Origin: Sebaldella sp. S0638
GTDB lineage: Bacteria; Fusobacteriota; Fusobacteriia; Fusobacteriales; Leptotrichiaceae
DNA: 33,809 nucleotides
Direction: 5' to 3'
Assembly: GCF_024158605.1 (NCBI RefSeq)
Contig: NZ_JAMZGM010000041.1
Coordinates: 1-33,809, forward strand
This document shows, in pieces, positions 25,148 to 33,809 of the stretch. A model generated the notes under the pieces. It saw only the letters and a program-made list of their open reading frames with translations. It was not told the DNA's origin and ran no database searches. Position numbers and translations under genes: made by a program. The first letter of the stretch is position 1. Every line of letters begins with the position of its first letter.

Positions 25148-26404
25148 ATGCTGTTACGAAATGGAACTCTGGTTAACGGGGAAAAAACAGATATCTTGAT
25201 AATAAATGGCAAAATATATCTTATGAAAAAGGAAATAGATGTTTTTGAAGCTGGCAGGATATTTGCGGAGATTACTGGTGAGGAATTAAAAGTAATAGAC
25301 ATTGAAAATAAATATATAATGCCCGGAGTTATAGATGTACATACGCATATGAGAGATCCAGGATTTACACATAAAGAAGATTTTCTAAGCGGGTCAAAGG
25401 CATGTGCTAAGGCCGGGATAACTACGTTTATAGATATGCCTAATACTAATCCGGCAACTGTAACGAAAGAAGCTTTGGAATTGAAAAGAAAAAGTGCTGG
25501 TGAAAAATCCGTGGTGAATTTCGGGTTTCATTTCGGAGGAAGCAGTGATAATAATGCTGGGGAAATAAAAAAGGTAAGCGGAGTTTTGTCTACAAAGGTT
25601 TTCCTGAATGTAAGTACAGGAAAAATGCTTGTGGAAGATGACAATGTGCTGGAAGATATAGTAAAAGCCGCGAACTTTTTAACTGTTCATGCAGAAGGCG
25701 GGATGATCAATAAAGCTCTTGAATTTAATAAACAGTTTGGGAAAGGTCTTTATGTATGTCATGTTTCTTCAAGGGAAGAAATGAATATCTTAATAAAGGC
25801 AAAAGCTGATAAAGTGTTAAATAATGAAAAACATCCTGTATTTGCGGAAGTTACCCCTCATCATCTGTTTTTGGACGAAGAGATGAAAGATTCGGATGAG
25901 GAAAAAAAGATGCTTTACAGAATGAAACCTGAGCTGAAAACAAAAGCAGACAGGGAATATCTGTGGGAATGTATAGGAAACGGCGCTGTAGATACTATAG
26001 GGACAGATCATGCACCACATCTTATAAGGGAAAAGATGGAAAAAATAACTTTTGGAATGCCCGGTGTGGAAACTTTGCTGGCTTTAATGCTTACAGCGTA
26101 TAATCAGGGAAAGATAAGTCTTGAAAAAATACAGGAGTTAATGTGCGGGAATCCTGCGAAAATATTTGGGATAAAAAATAAAGGCGTGTTGAAAGAAGGA
26201 TATGATGCTGATATTATAATAGTAGACACTAATGAAAAATGGATAGTAAAAAAAGAAGACTTATTATCAAAGTGCGGATGGTCTCCATATGAAGGCTGGG
26301 AATTAAAAGGGAAAAATGTTTTGACAATAGTCAACGGGAATATTGTTTATAAAGACGGAAAAATATTTGAAAATAAAGGGAAGGAAGTCGAAATTGATGA
26401 ATAA
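25148..26404 (+). CDS. pyrC: Dihydroorotase
   Basis: A 418-residue amidohydrolase cyclising carbamoyl aspartate to dihydroorotate. Metal ligands and signatures appear in order: DVHTHMRDPG (two His), FIDMPNTNP, HAEGG, CHVSS, EVTPHHLFL, and the Asp of GTDHAPH. It is of the long type I (B. subtilis-like) form rather than the 350-residue E. coli form. The terminal eight bases overlap the start of pyrE, so the two are translationally coupled. Confidence 0.94.
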   Translation: MLLRNGTLVNGEKTDILIINGKIYLMKKEIDVFEAGRIFAEITGEELKVIDIENKYIMPGVIDVHTHMRDPGFTHKEDFLSGSKACAKAGITTFIDMPNTNPATVTKEALELKRKSAGEKSVVNFGFHFGGSSDNNAGEIKKVSGVLSTKVFLNVSTGKMLVEDDNVLEDIVKAANFLTVHAEGGMINKALEFNKQFGKGLYVCHVSSREEMNILIKAKADKVLNNEKHPVFAEVTPHHLFLDEEMKDSDEEKKMLYRMKPELKTKADREYLWECIGNGAVDTIGTDHAPHLIREKMEKITFGMPGVETLLALMLTAYNQGKISLEKIQELMCGNPAKIFGIKNKGVLKEGYDADIIIVDTNEKWIVKKEDLLSKCGWSPYEGWELKGKNVLTIVNGNIVYKDGKIFENKGKEVEIDE

Positions 26405-27020
26405 TAAAGAAAAAACTGCAAAAATTCTTTTTGATTTGAAGGCGGTAAAAATAAACGTAAAGGAACCATTTACATTTTCTTCGGGAATAAAAAGTCCTAT
26501 TTATTGTGATAACAGGGTAATATTAGGATATCCTGAGGCAAGAGACGGGATAGTACAAGGATTTCTTAGTATTATAGATGCAGAAAATACTGATGTAATA
26601 GCCGGTGTAGCAACTGCGGGAATATCATGGGCAGCTTTTATAGCGGAAAAACTCGGGAAACCAATGGCTTATGTAAGAAGCAAACCGAAAGGGCACGGCG
26701 TGGGACGACAGATAGAGGGAGCTGAGATTGCCGGGAAAAGAGTAGCAATAATAGAAGACCTTATATCTACCGGCGGAAGCAGTATTAATGCAGCAGAAGT
26801 GTTGAGAAAGTCAGGTGCTGAAAGTGTAGAGGTAAAGGCTATTTTTTCATATAATTTCAAAAGTGCTTATGAGAATTTTGATAAGATTAACTGTAAATGG
26901 GATACAATATCGAATTTTGATATTTTGATAGAGCTGTTAAAAAATGAAAAATACCTTAGTGAAGGAGAAGCAGAAACTGCTTTGGAATGGAACAAGAATC
27001 CTGAGAGCTGGGGAAAATAA
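26397..27020 (+). CDS. pyrE: Orotate phosphoribosyltransferase
   Basis: A 207-residue enzyme joining orotate to PRPP to give OMP. The PRPP loop is VAIIEDLISTGGSS (acidic pair followed by TGG). The flexible catalytic loop YVRSKPKGHGVGRQIEG contains the conserved Lys residues and a His. It starts at ATG 26397, inside the last codons of pyrC, with AAGGGAAGG (about 26378-26386) upstream. The longer frame from TTG 26343 lies wholly in pyrC and has no ribosome site. It is the last gene of the operon. Confidence 0.94.
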   Translation: MNNKEKTAKILFDLKAVKINVKEPFTFSSGIKSPIYCDNRVILGYPEARDGIVQGFLSIIDAENTDVIAGVATAGISWAAFIAEKLGKPMAYVRSKPKGHGVGRQIEGAEIAGKRVAIIEDLISTGGSSINAAEVLRKSGAESVEVKAIFSYNFKSAYENFDKINCKWDTISNFDILIELLKNEKYLSEGEAETALEWNKNPESWGK

Positions 27021-27025
27021 ATCAG

Positions 27026-27058
27026 ATTAATTTCTCACAGAAATATTAATAATTTTAA
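27026..27058 (+). terminator. Weak hairpin after pyrE
   Basis: ATTTCT-cac-AGAAAT (27030-27044) followed by an AT-rich tail with short T-runs. This is the only terminator-like structure between pyrE and the next promoter. It is weak, so some readthrough is possible. Confidence 0.3.
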
Positions 27059-27107
27059 TTGTTTTGAAAAATATGATAATCAAAAAAATAAAATTAAATA
27101 TTCATAC

Positions 27108-27137
27108 TTGAAATAAATTGATAATTATTAGTATAAT
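27108..27137 (+). promoter_or_regulatory. Promoter of the DUF4189 gene
   Basis: TTGAAA (27108-27113), an 18-bp spacer and TATAAT (27132-27137). AAAAGGAGAG lies 6 bases or so before ATG 27160. Confidence 0.65.
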
Positions 27138-27159
27138 TGAAATAAAAAGGAGAGCATGA

Positions 27160-27501
27160 ATGAAGAAATTATTATTATTTTTATTTATCAGCATAATGTC
27201 ATTAAGCGATTACTATGGAGCAATAGCCATAAACAGAGATACAGGTGCAACAGGATACAGCTATGATTATTCCAGCCAGTCTTCCGCAGAAAGAGCAGCA
27301 CTAAATTACTGCGGTCAAAATTGTGAAGTAGCTATATGGTATAAAAATACATGTGCGGCAGTGGCGTATTCTTATCAGAACGGGACTTACGGATGGGCGT
27401 GGGGTTCTGATGCACGAAGCAATGAAAGAAAAGCTCTTGCCAATTGTACGGGAAATGATTGTCAGGTAGTATCAAGCGTATGCACTACAAGATATTATTA
27501 A
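27160..27501 (+). CDS. Secreted six-cysteine DUF4189-domain protein
   Basis: A 113-residue exported protein. Residues 1-20 form a signal peptide (MKKLLLFLFISIMSLS, cleavage probably around 16-20). The mature part begins AIAINRDTGATGYSYDY, followed by an S-x-x-AERAAL helix and GTYGWAWGSDARSNERKAL, the two-repeat pattern I recall for DUF4189. The six Cys residues (51, 55, 65, 96, 101, 108) could form three disulfides in the periplasm or outside. It is monocistronic, with its own promoter and terminator. Function of the domain is not known to me. Confidence 0.8.
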   Translation: MKKLLLFLFISIMSLSDYYGAIAINRDTGATGYSYDYSSQSSAERAALNYCGQNCEVAIWYKNTCAAVAYSYQNGTYGWAWGSDARSNERKALANCTGNDCQVVSSVCTTRYY

Positions 27502-27525
27502 GAAAATACAGGGAAAATTTTAGAG

Positions 27526-27554
27526 CAGGACTATATTTATAGTCTTGTTTTTTT
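27526..27554 (+). terminator. Rho-independent terminator of the DUF4189 gene
   Basis: An 8-bp stem, CAGGACTA (27526-27533) with TAGTCTTG (27540-27547), including one G-T pair, a 6-nt loop and a T-run of seven. Confidence 0.8.
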
Positions 27555-27832
27555 GTGAAAATAGGATATTTTGATTTTATATTTATATAATTTATTACTT
27601 TGAAATTTGTTTTTAAATTTTAAAGGTGTATTTTTATATAGATAATATAGATTATAATATCAAAATAAAAGAATATGATTATTGAGTGGTAAGACAATTT
27701 TCGAAAAAATTGATTATTTTAATATAAAGAACGTAAATTTAATTTTTATTGGATTTAAGGATTTTAAGCCATATAATAAAGAATAAGGATAAACTTTTAA
27801 AATAAAACATTTCGTAATTAAAATAAAAAAAC
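27555..27832. other. AT-rich spacer upstream of the autotransporter
   Basis: About 280 bases of very AT-rich DNA between the DUF4189 terminator and the promoter at 27833. Short frames here are broken by stops and lack ribosome sites, and I see nothing interpretable. A-tracts just upstream of the promoter could act as an UP element. Confidence 0.5.
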
Positions 27833-27861
27833 TTGACAAACTGAAAAATATGTAATACAAT
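27833..27861 (+). promoter_or_regulatory. Strong sigma70 promoter of the autotransporter gene
   Basis: TTGACA (27833-27838), exactly 17 bp, then TACAAT (27856-27861): a near-consensus housekeeping promoter, the best in the window. A leader of about 55 bases follows before the ribosome site GGAAGGA (about 27910-27916). Confidence 0.8.
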
Positions 27862-27925
27862 TAGGAGCGAAAATTTAATAGAAATTTAGCAAAAAAATAC
27901 TAAGAAAATGGAAGGATTAAGAAGT

Positions 27926-30900
27926 ATGAAAGATAAGAAGATGTTATTTTTCTTAGCATTGAATGCAGCATCAACGTTGTTTGCTGATACAAATAAAATG
28001 GAGACGGCAAAAAACGGCAGATTATACCAAAATATGTTAAAGAATATTAATGTGAATAAATCAAATGAAAAAAATTACAAACTCATAGAACGAATACTCG
28101 AACAAAAAAATAAAGAATTAAAAAATTTATACTCACAGGGAGACTACATTGTCAAACCGGAATATCTGGAATGGCAGATATTCTTCAGCGGGTTTTATAA
28201 CGAAAAACAGCGCGGCGATAATACAATGGAAAATGCCCTTTATTATTCTAATCCTAAAACATCCGGAGACAGTAATAAAATAAACAGGGAAATATATGAA
28301 AGTATTATAAAAAGCGGAATAAGTGATGATATTTTATATTCCATATTAAATGGAAACAAAGAACTTTATTCAGGATTGACTGCTGATCAGAAAATTCTGG
28401 TTGATAAATTATTCTCAGGAGATCAATATGCGACAGAGGGAGACTTTAAGCCGTATCATAGAGATAATGACTATAAAGTAGTTGATCTGGGTCTTAGCAT
28501 TGATGTAAAAGGAGTAGACAGAGAAGTATCTGACATAAAAGTTTCGGATATTAACATACCGAATATTCAATCTAATATAGTTGAGGTGTTCGCACCTGAT
28601 GAATTAGATATACCAGTATTGGACATAGTATCATTTAATCCTAGTATACCTAATATCACCACTATAAACTTTAATCCGATACCAATTCTTAACCTAAATG
28701 GAACAGGCGGAGGAAATGGCGGAGTAACAGGATTTTTTCCGGCTGGAGATACAAATGGAGGAAATTCTATAATATCACAGATGGATTTAACAAGCGGTAC
28801 AATAAATGTCAGAACACAGAGCAATGATGACTGGTCTCCTAATAATCCGGGATTTTATGAATATACGCTGGATAATGTAGTAGGAGCACCTTCAGCAGGA
28901 TTAAAGTATGATATGAGACAGATTTATGATCCTATAACAGGAATGTGGGATGAGGAACTTGCGGTATTGCCGACAGGAATATATACTGATTCAATTCTTA
29001 ACTATAAAGATATTTATGGAATGCAGGTACAGGGAGTATTTAAAGTAGTAGATAACCCAATAACAAGATTTGGAGTCGCAGGGGGAAATCCTGAAGATCT
29101 GAGAGTAACATTAGAGGGTGACGTAGTTGATGCAGATTATCTGGTACAAATTCTGCACTATGATGAACACTATATGGGATATGATCCTGAAACAGGAGAA
29201 ATGTTAAGATATACACTGACAGATATGGAAAATAACGGCTGGATAACAGCAGGAGAGAAGCAGGAACTGGCTGATAAGTTTTTAGATACCTCATTAGGAC
29301 ATACTGTGGATAACAGATGGTTTCAATATGTAGAGAATAACGGAACATGGGAACTGAAAGGTTCAAATGTAGTAGCGGTAAATCTACAGGCACACGGGGC
29401 ATATGAACCTGCAAACAGCTATTTTACTAACAGAGGAACAATAGTAGGATTGAATGAAGCAAGTACGGTTAATAATCTGCTTGGAAAACAGGTAGCCTTT
29501 ATGTTTACTGAAGGGGATGCTTACAATAAACAGGAAGGTTTTGATAATACAGGTAAAGTGGAAATGAGAGCACCGGAAAGCGTAATTTTTCTCATGACTA
29601 ATAATGCATCTTCAGGTTATTTTATGGAAGAACTCGGCAGTGACGGCGAACATTCTGAATATAAAGGTGACGGAAAGCATGTCATGATGAATAACGGTGA
29701 TATGAAACTTTACGGTAACAGCAGTGTAGGATTCTATACAAATAATGCCGTATATAGTTATTATAGTTACGGTATAGACTATAACGAAGATGGAAGCTGG
29801 AAATGGTATGAATCAGGAAACGGATTATTTAATTCAGAACTGCAGCTTTACAAACCTATAACAGTACTTGGAGATCAGAGTATAGGGCTTGATTTAGAAA
29901 GAAACATTAACTTTGAAAATTCAAAACTAAAAGTAGATGTAGGAACAGAAGATCCGAGACAGGCTGTTGCTAATTCAGCGGGTTATAATGGTTTGGAAAA
30001 CAGCGGTAATATCTCCGGAGGGGACAGCAGTTATACGGAAAATTCTGTAGGTGCATATATTAATCTGACACATGAGAAGAATAACAGTACATATAGTATA
30101 AATGACTGCAGAAGCGGAACATGTATATATGTTACTGAAAATAAAGCCAGACCTGTAGTAATGAATGATTATTACTTTAATGTAGGAGAATATTCAAGAG
30201 GCGGAGCTGCTGTAAGAGTAGAAGAACATGCAGATGTAACACTTGGTTCTTCACAGGATAGTACAAAGTCAAATACGATAAATCTTCTTGCAGGCGGAGA
30301 AAATAATGCCGGGATATATATTTCAGGTGCAGAAGCAGTGGTAAAAACTAACGGACTGATATTAAATATAGACGGAAAAGCACAGGTAGGATCACAGGTA
30401 GAAAATGACGGAGAATTTTTTCATAATAACGGTGTAATAAATGTAAATGGTGTTAATAATACAGGAGTGGCTGTAAGAAGCAGCGGAACCGGGGAATTAA
30501 ATAACAACGCTGTTATAAATGTCGGAATGAGTAATCTTGGTGTATATAATGAAGGTACATTTAATATGAACGGCGGAAGCATAGTATCAAACGGACTTGC
30601 TTCTGTGGGGATATACAGTGAAGCAGGAAATACAGATACAAATCTGAAAGGCGGGAGTATAAGGGCTGAAAACGGAGGAATAGGCCTGTATGCCGGGAAC
30701 AGTTCTGTAATTAATCTTCACGAAGGAGTGAGTCTAAGTTCGGGAAATAAAGGATTGTTATTTTATAACTATGATAATTCCACAGTTTCAGGAAAGTATG
30801 ATATTACAGGAACTGTAGATGCCTCTGTAGAAAATGGAGGAAGTGCATTCTATGTAAAAGAAGGTTCTTCAATAACAGATTATCTGAATAATTCATTTAC

Positions 30901-33748
30901 TGGAAGCGGAAAACTCGAATTGACAATGGGTTCAGGATCAAAACTGTATATTCTGGAAGGAACAGGGACAACATTAAGTCTTAGTTCACTTGACGGAATG
31001 GTAAATCCGGGTTCTTCACTTACAAGTAATGTGGTAATAAGTTCTGCAAGTGCAAGTGACTATATACCGCTGTCGATGAATAAAGGAGCTTTGATTCTGG
31101 ATAGAAATATAAATCTGGACAGTAATAATGAATTATATAAAAGATCAGAATTTTCATCAGTAAAAGTAGATCTGACAAGCGGGAATTCAATAACAGGTTC
31201 ACAGGCAGGGCAGATCGGTATAGCTCAAAGAAACTATGAGAATTCTTCAGGGCAGGATGCAGTAAAAATAACTAATGACGGAGCTATAATTCTTACTGGA
31301 AATAATGCTACAGGAATAGCATCTGACTATGGTCATGTGATAAATAACAGTACCGTTAAAACAACAGGAGATAAATCAGTAGCCATATATTCTACAAACG
31401 GGACAACAACAGAGAATAACGGAGAAATCATAATAGGCGGAAACAGCAGTGCAGGAATTTACGGTGCGAACTATCTGGATGGAATAAATTCATCAGCTGT
31501 GCTGAAATATGGTAATGACAAAATAGATATTTCAAATAACAACAGAATAGTATCTGAAGGAAACGGGAAAGTATACGGAATTTATGCAGACAATAAATAT
31601 ATGTCAAGAAATGATTCTGTTATCACACTGGGCAGCGGTTCTGACATAAATCTGTCGTCTTCAAACGGCGGAGTGGGGATTTACAGTAATAACTCCGTGT
31701 TAACAGGAGAAGGAAGTCTGTCTGTAGGAAACAGCGGAGTAGGGATTTATGCTAAAGACAGTGATGTAAATCTGAATAATTTCATGCTGAATCTTAACGG
31801 AGATAAAGCGCTTGGATTTTATCTGGACGGCAATACTAATTTTGCAGGAAACGGAAATATAAATATAAATGGTAAAGATATTCTGGTATTTAATATAAAT
31901 TCAAACGGAACATTTACAAATGATTTTGTTATAAATTCAGCATCAGGTTCGTCGTATACACTCGGGAATGTAATCAATAATACATTTAGATATACAGGAA
32001 ATGCCAGCCTTGCAGGAAACGGAAGTTTTATATATGGTAAAAACTCAGCTGTACTTTTGGATGCAGGTTCTGTGATAAGTGCATCAGAAGATAATGTAGT
32101 GGGAATTTCCATGGAAGGACAATATAACGGAAGTCTGCCGTCAGGATTTACAAGTGGTGTTGACGGAGAAAACAAAGGAAATATCACATTGGCAGGAAAT
32201 AATTCAGCTGGAATTTATGCTAAAGACTCATCAAGAGTAAAAAACAGCGGAAATATCAGTGTAGGAAACAGCTCGGTAGGAATAAGCACAAAAGGAGCAG
32301 GTTCCACAGCAGTAAACAGCGGAACTGTTTCAATAGGAGAATTATCAACTGGAATTTACGGATCAGAAAGTAATCTTGCAGAAAATACAGCAGATGGGAA
32401 AATACTAAGTAATGCTGCTGAAACAGCAGGTATATACATGGATGGCAGTACGGCAGCACAGGTTATAAATAACGGACTTATAGAATTAAACGGTGATAAA
32501 TCAAGAGGAATTTATGTAAAAGGAAACGGAGCAAAAACTGTTACTAATACTGGAACAGTAAAAATAGGAAATTCATCAGATATAAATAATCCGGGAATAG
32601 GAATTTACAGTGCAGGTTCAGGGAATACAGTAATAAATTCTGGTAATATACTAACAGGAGCAAATTCTGTAGGAATATATGCCGAGGGCGGAATGATAAA
32701 TCAAAGCGGAATAATATCAACAGGTGACAGCGGTACAGGAATTTATGCTGACGGAGCTAATATTGTACTGAACAGCGGTTCGGAAATAAATACAGGAAAT
32801 AATAAAGCTGTGGGTGTTTATGCACTAAATGGCACAAATATAGTAAATAACGGAAAACTTACAGCAGGAGAAAACAGCTACGGATATGTACTGAAGTCAG
32901 GATCAGGAATTGAGAATAATTTCGAAGTAACTTTGAAAAATAATTCGGTTTTTGTTTATGGTGATTCAGCAGGAAATATTAAGAATAATGCAGGAATCAT
33001 AATGAACGGTTCTGATATAACAGGATTTTATGCAGTAAACGGCGGAAATATAGAAAATAACGGAAATATCAACGGTGTTGCGGGAACAGCTAATATAGGG
33101 ATTTATTCACAGAATGGAACTGTAAGAAATACAGGGGAGATAATTCTTGGTGATTCAGTAATAAATGATTTTATGGATACGAAAAAGAACAGATATACTG
33201 TGGGTATATTCGGAGAAAACTCAAATGTATATAACAGCGGAAATGTAAAAGTAGGATATTACGGAATCGGAGTGTACGGTTCAGGCGGACATGTGGAAAA
33301 TCACGGTAATATTACATCTGATGCTGAAGGAGCAATAGGACTTTTCATAGAGAAAGGAACACTTGAAAACTTTGGTGATATAACTCTAAACGGTGAAAAT
33401 TCAATAGGAATATATGCAAATAAACTCTCAACTGTAACAAATCATGGAATAATAACTATGAACGGAGAGTCTTCGCAGGGAGTTTACCTGAATATAGGTT
33501 CTGTTCTTGAAAATAACGGAGTAATAAATATAAATGCCGGGAAAAGTCAGGGAATACTCATAAAAGGAGGAGGAGACCTTGTAAATAATACCGGCGGGAT
33601 TATTAACCTGGGTGCAGGAGCCGGAGGATCAGAAACAGTTTCTTATGGAAGTACTTCTGACTATCTGATTCCAAGTATAATAAACGGAGGAATAATAAAT
33701 GTATCTGAAAATTTCGAGTTAAACGGAATAGATATTGTAGTGCTATAG
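27926..33748 (+). CDS. Giant autotransporter, 3'-truncated (no beta-barrel)
   Basis: A 1940-residue protein, started at ATG 27926 because GGAAGGA lies 9 bases upstream; ATG 27908 adds six residues and has no ribosome site. It opens with a signal peptide (MKDKKMLFFLALNAASTLFA). An N-terminal domain follows with VKPEYLEWQIFFSGFYNE (about 76-93), matching my memory of fusobacterial autotransporter-associated N-terminal domains. A Pro/Ile-rich and glycine-rich linker lies at about 200-285, then a non-repetitive region to about 600. From there to the end are G(I/V)Y/NNG repeats of 20-26 residues that predict a long beta-helix adhesin. The last residues (PSIINGGIINVSENFELNGIDI) match the barrel-bearing fragment at 76-3210 up to its GMDISI, after which the sequence diverges and stops. 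With no barrel the passenger could reach the periplasm but not the surface. Confidence 0.88.
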   Translation: MKDKKMLFFLALNAASTLFADTNKMETAKNGRLYQNMLKNINVNKSNEKNYKLIERILEQKNKELKNLYSQGDYIVKPEYLEWQIFFSGFYNEKQRGDNTMENALYYSNPKTSGDSNKINREIYESIIKSGISDDILYSILNGNKELYSGLTADQKILVDKLFSGDQYATEGDFKPYHRDNDYKVVDLGLSIDVKGVDREVSDIKVSDINIPNIQSNIVEVFAPDELDIPVLDIVSFNPSIPNITTINFNPIPILNLNGTGGGNGGVTGFFPAGDTNGGNSIISQMDLTSGTINVRTQSNDDWSPNNPGFYEYTLDNVVGAPSAGLKYDMRQIYDPITGMWDEELAVLPTGIYTDSILNYKDIYGMQVQGVFKVVDNPITRFGVAGGNPEDLRVTLEGDVVDADYLVQILHYDEHYMGYDPETGEMLRYTLTDMENNGWITAGEKQELADKFLDTSLGHTVDNRWFQYVENNGTWELKGSNVVAVNLQAHGAYEPANSYFTNRGTIVGLNEASTVNNLLGKQVAFMFTEGDAYNKQEGFDNTGKVEMRAPESVIFLMTNNASSGYFMEELGSDGEHSEYKGDGKHVMMNNGDMKLYGNSSVGFYTNNAVYSYYSYGIDYNEDGSWKWYESGNGLFNSELQLYKPITVLGDQSIGLDLERNINFENSKLKVDVGTEDPRQAVANSAGYNGLENSGNISGGDSSYTENSVGAYINLTHEKNNSTYSINDCRSGTCIYVTENKARPVVMNDYYFNVGEYSRGGAAVRVEEHADVTLGSSQDSTKSNTINLLAGGENNAGIYISGAEAVVKTNGLILNIDGKAQVGSQVENDGEFFHNNGVINVNGVNNTGVAVRSSGTGELNNNAVINVGMSNLGVYNEGTFNMNGGSIVSNGLASVGIYSEAGNTDTNLKGGSIRAENGGIGLYAGNSSVINLHEGVSLSSGNKGLLFYNYDNSTVSGKYDITGTVDASVENGGSAFYVKEGSSITDYLNNSFTGSGKLELTMGSGSKLYILEGTGTTLSLSSLDGMVNPGSSLTSNVVISSASASDYIPLSMNKGALILDRNINLDSNNELYKRSEFSSVKVDLTSGNSITGSQAGQIGIAQRNYENSSGQDAVKITNDGAIILTGNNATGIASDYGHVINNSTVKTTGDKSVAIYSTNGTTTENNGEIIIGGNSSAGIYGANYLDGINSSAVLKYGNDKIDISNNNRIVSEGNGKVYGIYADNKYMSRNDSVITLGSGSDINLSSSNGGVGIYSNNSVLTGEGSLSVGNSGVGIYAKDSDVNLNNFMLNLNGDKALGFYLDGNTNFAGNGNININGKDILVFNINSNGTFTNDFVINSASGSSYTLGNVINNTFRYTGNASLAGNGSFIYGKNSAVLLDAGSVISASEDNVVGISMEGQYNGSLPSGFTSGVDGENKGNITLAGNNSAGIYAKDSSRVKNSGNISVGNSSVGISTKGAGSTAVNSGTVSIGELSTGIYGSESNLAENTADGKILSNAAETAGIYMDGSTAAQVINNGLIELNGDKSRGIYVKGNGAKTVTNTGTVKIGNSSDINNPGIGIYSAGSGNTVINSGNILTGANSVGIYAEGGMINQSGIISTGDSGTGIYADGANIVLNSGSEINTGNNKAVGVYALNGTNIVNNGKLTAGENSYGYVLKSGSGIENNFEVTLKNNSVFVYGDSAGNIKNNAGIIMNGSDITGFYAVNGGNIENNGNINGVAGTANIGIYSQNGTVRNTGEIILGDSVINDFMDTKKNRYTVGIFGENSNVYNSGNVKVGYYGIGVYGSGGHVENHGNITSDAEGAIGLFIEKGTLENFGDITLNGENSIGIYANKLSTVTNHGIITMNGESSQGVYLNIGSVLENNGVININAGKSQGILIKGGGDLVNNTGGIINLGAGAGGSETVSYGSTSDYLIPSIINGGIINVSENFELNGIDIVVL

Positions 33749-33809
33749 TAAAGTAGGAACACCAAAATCTAAACAATGATATAATAAAAAAAGAAAGAGG
33801 TGTTTTGAA
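33737..33809 (+). mobile_element. End of a second inserted element with outward promoter and ribosome site
   Basis: Homology to the other autotransporter ends after GATATT (33731-33736). What follows ends the frame within four codons. It holds an extended -10 (TGATATAAT, 33777-33785), a ribosome site (AGAAAGAGGTG, about 33792-33802) and a possible TTG start at 33805-33807 at the window edge. The outer end reads TGTAGTGCTATAGTAAAG; TG-starting ends are common in several IS families, but none is assigned. It differs from the element end at bases 1-75. Calling it an insertion sequence is inference. Confidence 0.42.

Noticed and set aside
26343-26396. pyrE starting at TTG 26343 inside pyrC
   Set aside because: The extension is pyrC coding sequence in another frame. 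ATG 26397 has a ribosome site and gives the normal length.
27600-27780. Short frames in the spacer before the autotransporter
   Set aside because: They are broken by stops every few codons, lack ribosome sites and are extremely AT-rich.
30000-33700. Repeats in the autotransporter as a CRISPR array or DNA satellite
   Set aside because: The periodicity is at protein level (degenerate GIY/NNG rungs) in an open frame. There are no identical direct repeats with unique spacers.
1-33809. Composite transposon or genomic island bounded by two copies of one insertion sequence
   Set aside because: The two element ends (GAGCCTGTGATAAAA at the left, TGTAGTGCTATAGTAAAG at the right) are unrelated, and the interior is mostly housekeeping genes.

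Overview
The window looks like chromosome from a low-GC, anaerobic, diderm bacterium of the Fusobacteria, most likely the Leptotrichiaceae (Sebaldella- or Leptotrichia-like). This placement is inferred from AT-rich DNA with frequent TTG starts, giant type V autotransporters carrying the N-terminal domain typical of that group, an LPS Kdo transferase (so an outer membrane), and a xanthine dehydrogenase operon that would fit a purine-fermenting gut organism. No rRNA, tRNA or CRISPR was seen.

Layout. (1) 1-3265: the 3' part of an autotransporter (passenger plus beta-barrel, no signal peptide). It is cut at about base 75 by foreign DNA that holds a ribosome site and ATG of a leftward gene, and it ends at a strong bidirectional terminator. 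(2) 3322-4978, minus strand: a lipoprotein, a DUF3806 protein and a HAD phosphatase. (3) 5321-8971: xdhABC, with a candidate operator upstream and a terminator downstream. (4) 9318-13222: a MORN/YwqK repeat protein, waaA, trmB and an unusual lactate/malate-dehydrogenase-like enzyme in one tight rightward run. (5) 13318-16215: two paralogous PAP2 membrane phosphatases flanking three small orphan genes, one of them frameshifted. (6) 16353-27020: promoter, leader peptide and attenuator, then carA-carB-pyrB-pyrI-pyrK-pyrD-pyrF-pyrC-pyrE, every enzyme from carbamoyl phosphate to UMP in one operon. (7) 27160-27501: a secreted six-cysteine DUF4189 protein. (8) 27926-33748: a giant autotransporter with signal peptide and full passenger but no beta-barrel, cut at about 33737 by different foreign DNA that carries an outward promoter and ribosome site.

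The two most interesting structures are these. The carA leader has a U-rich 60-codon reading frame whose stop codon lies inside the loop of a terminator hairpin, the architecture of E. coli pyrBI UTP-sensing attenuation. The two terminal autotransporters are collinear paralogues broken in a complementary way: one keeps only the export head, the other only the translocator tail. The most reliable calls are the pyr, xdh, waaA and trmB genes. The regulatory sites are read by eye and are hypotheses.
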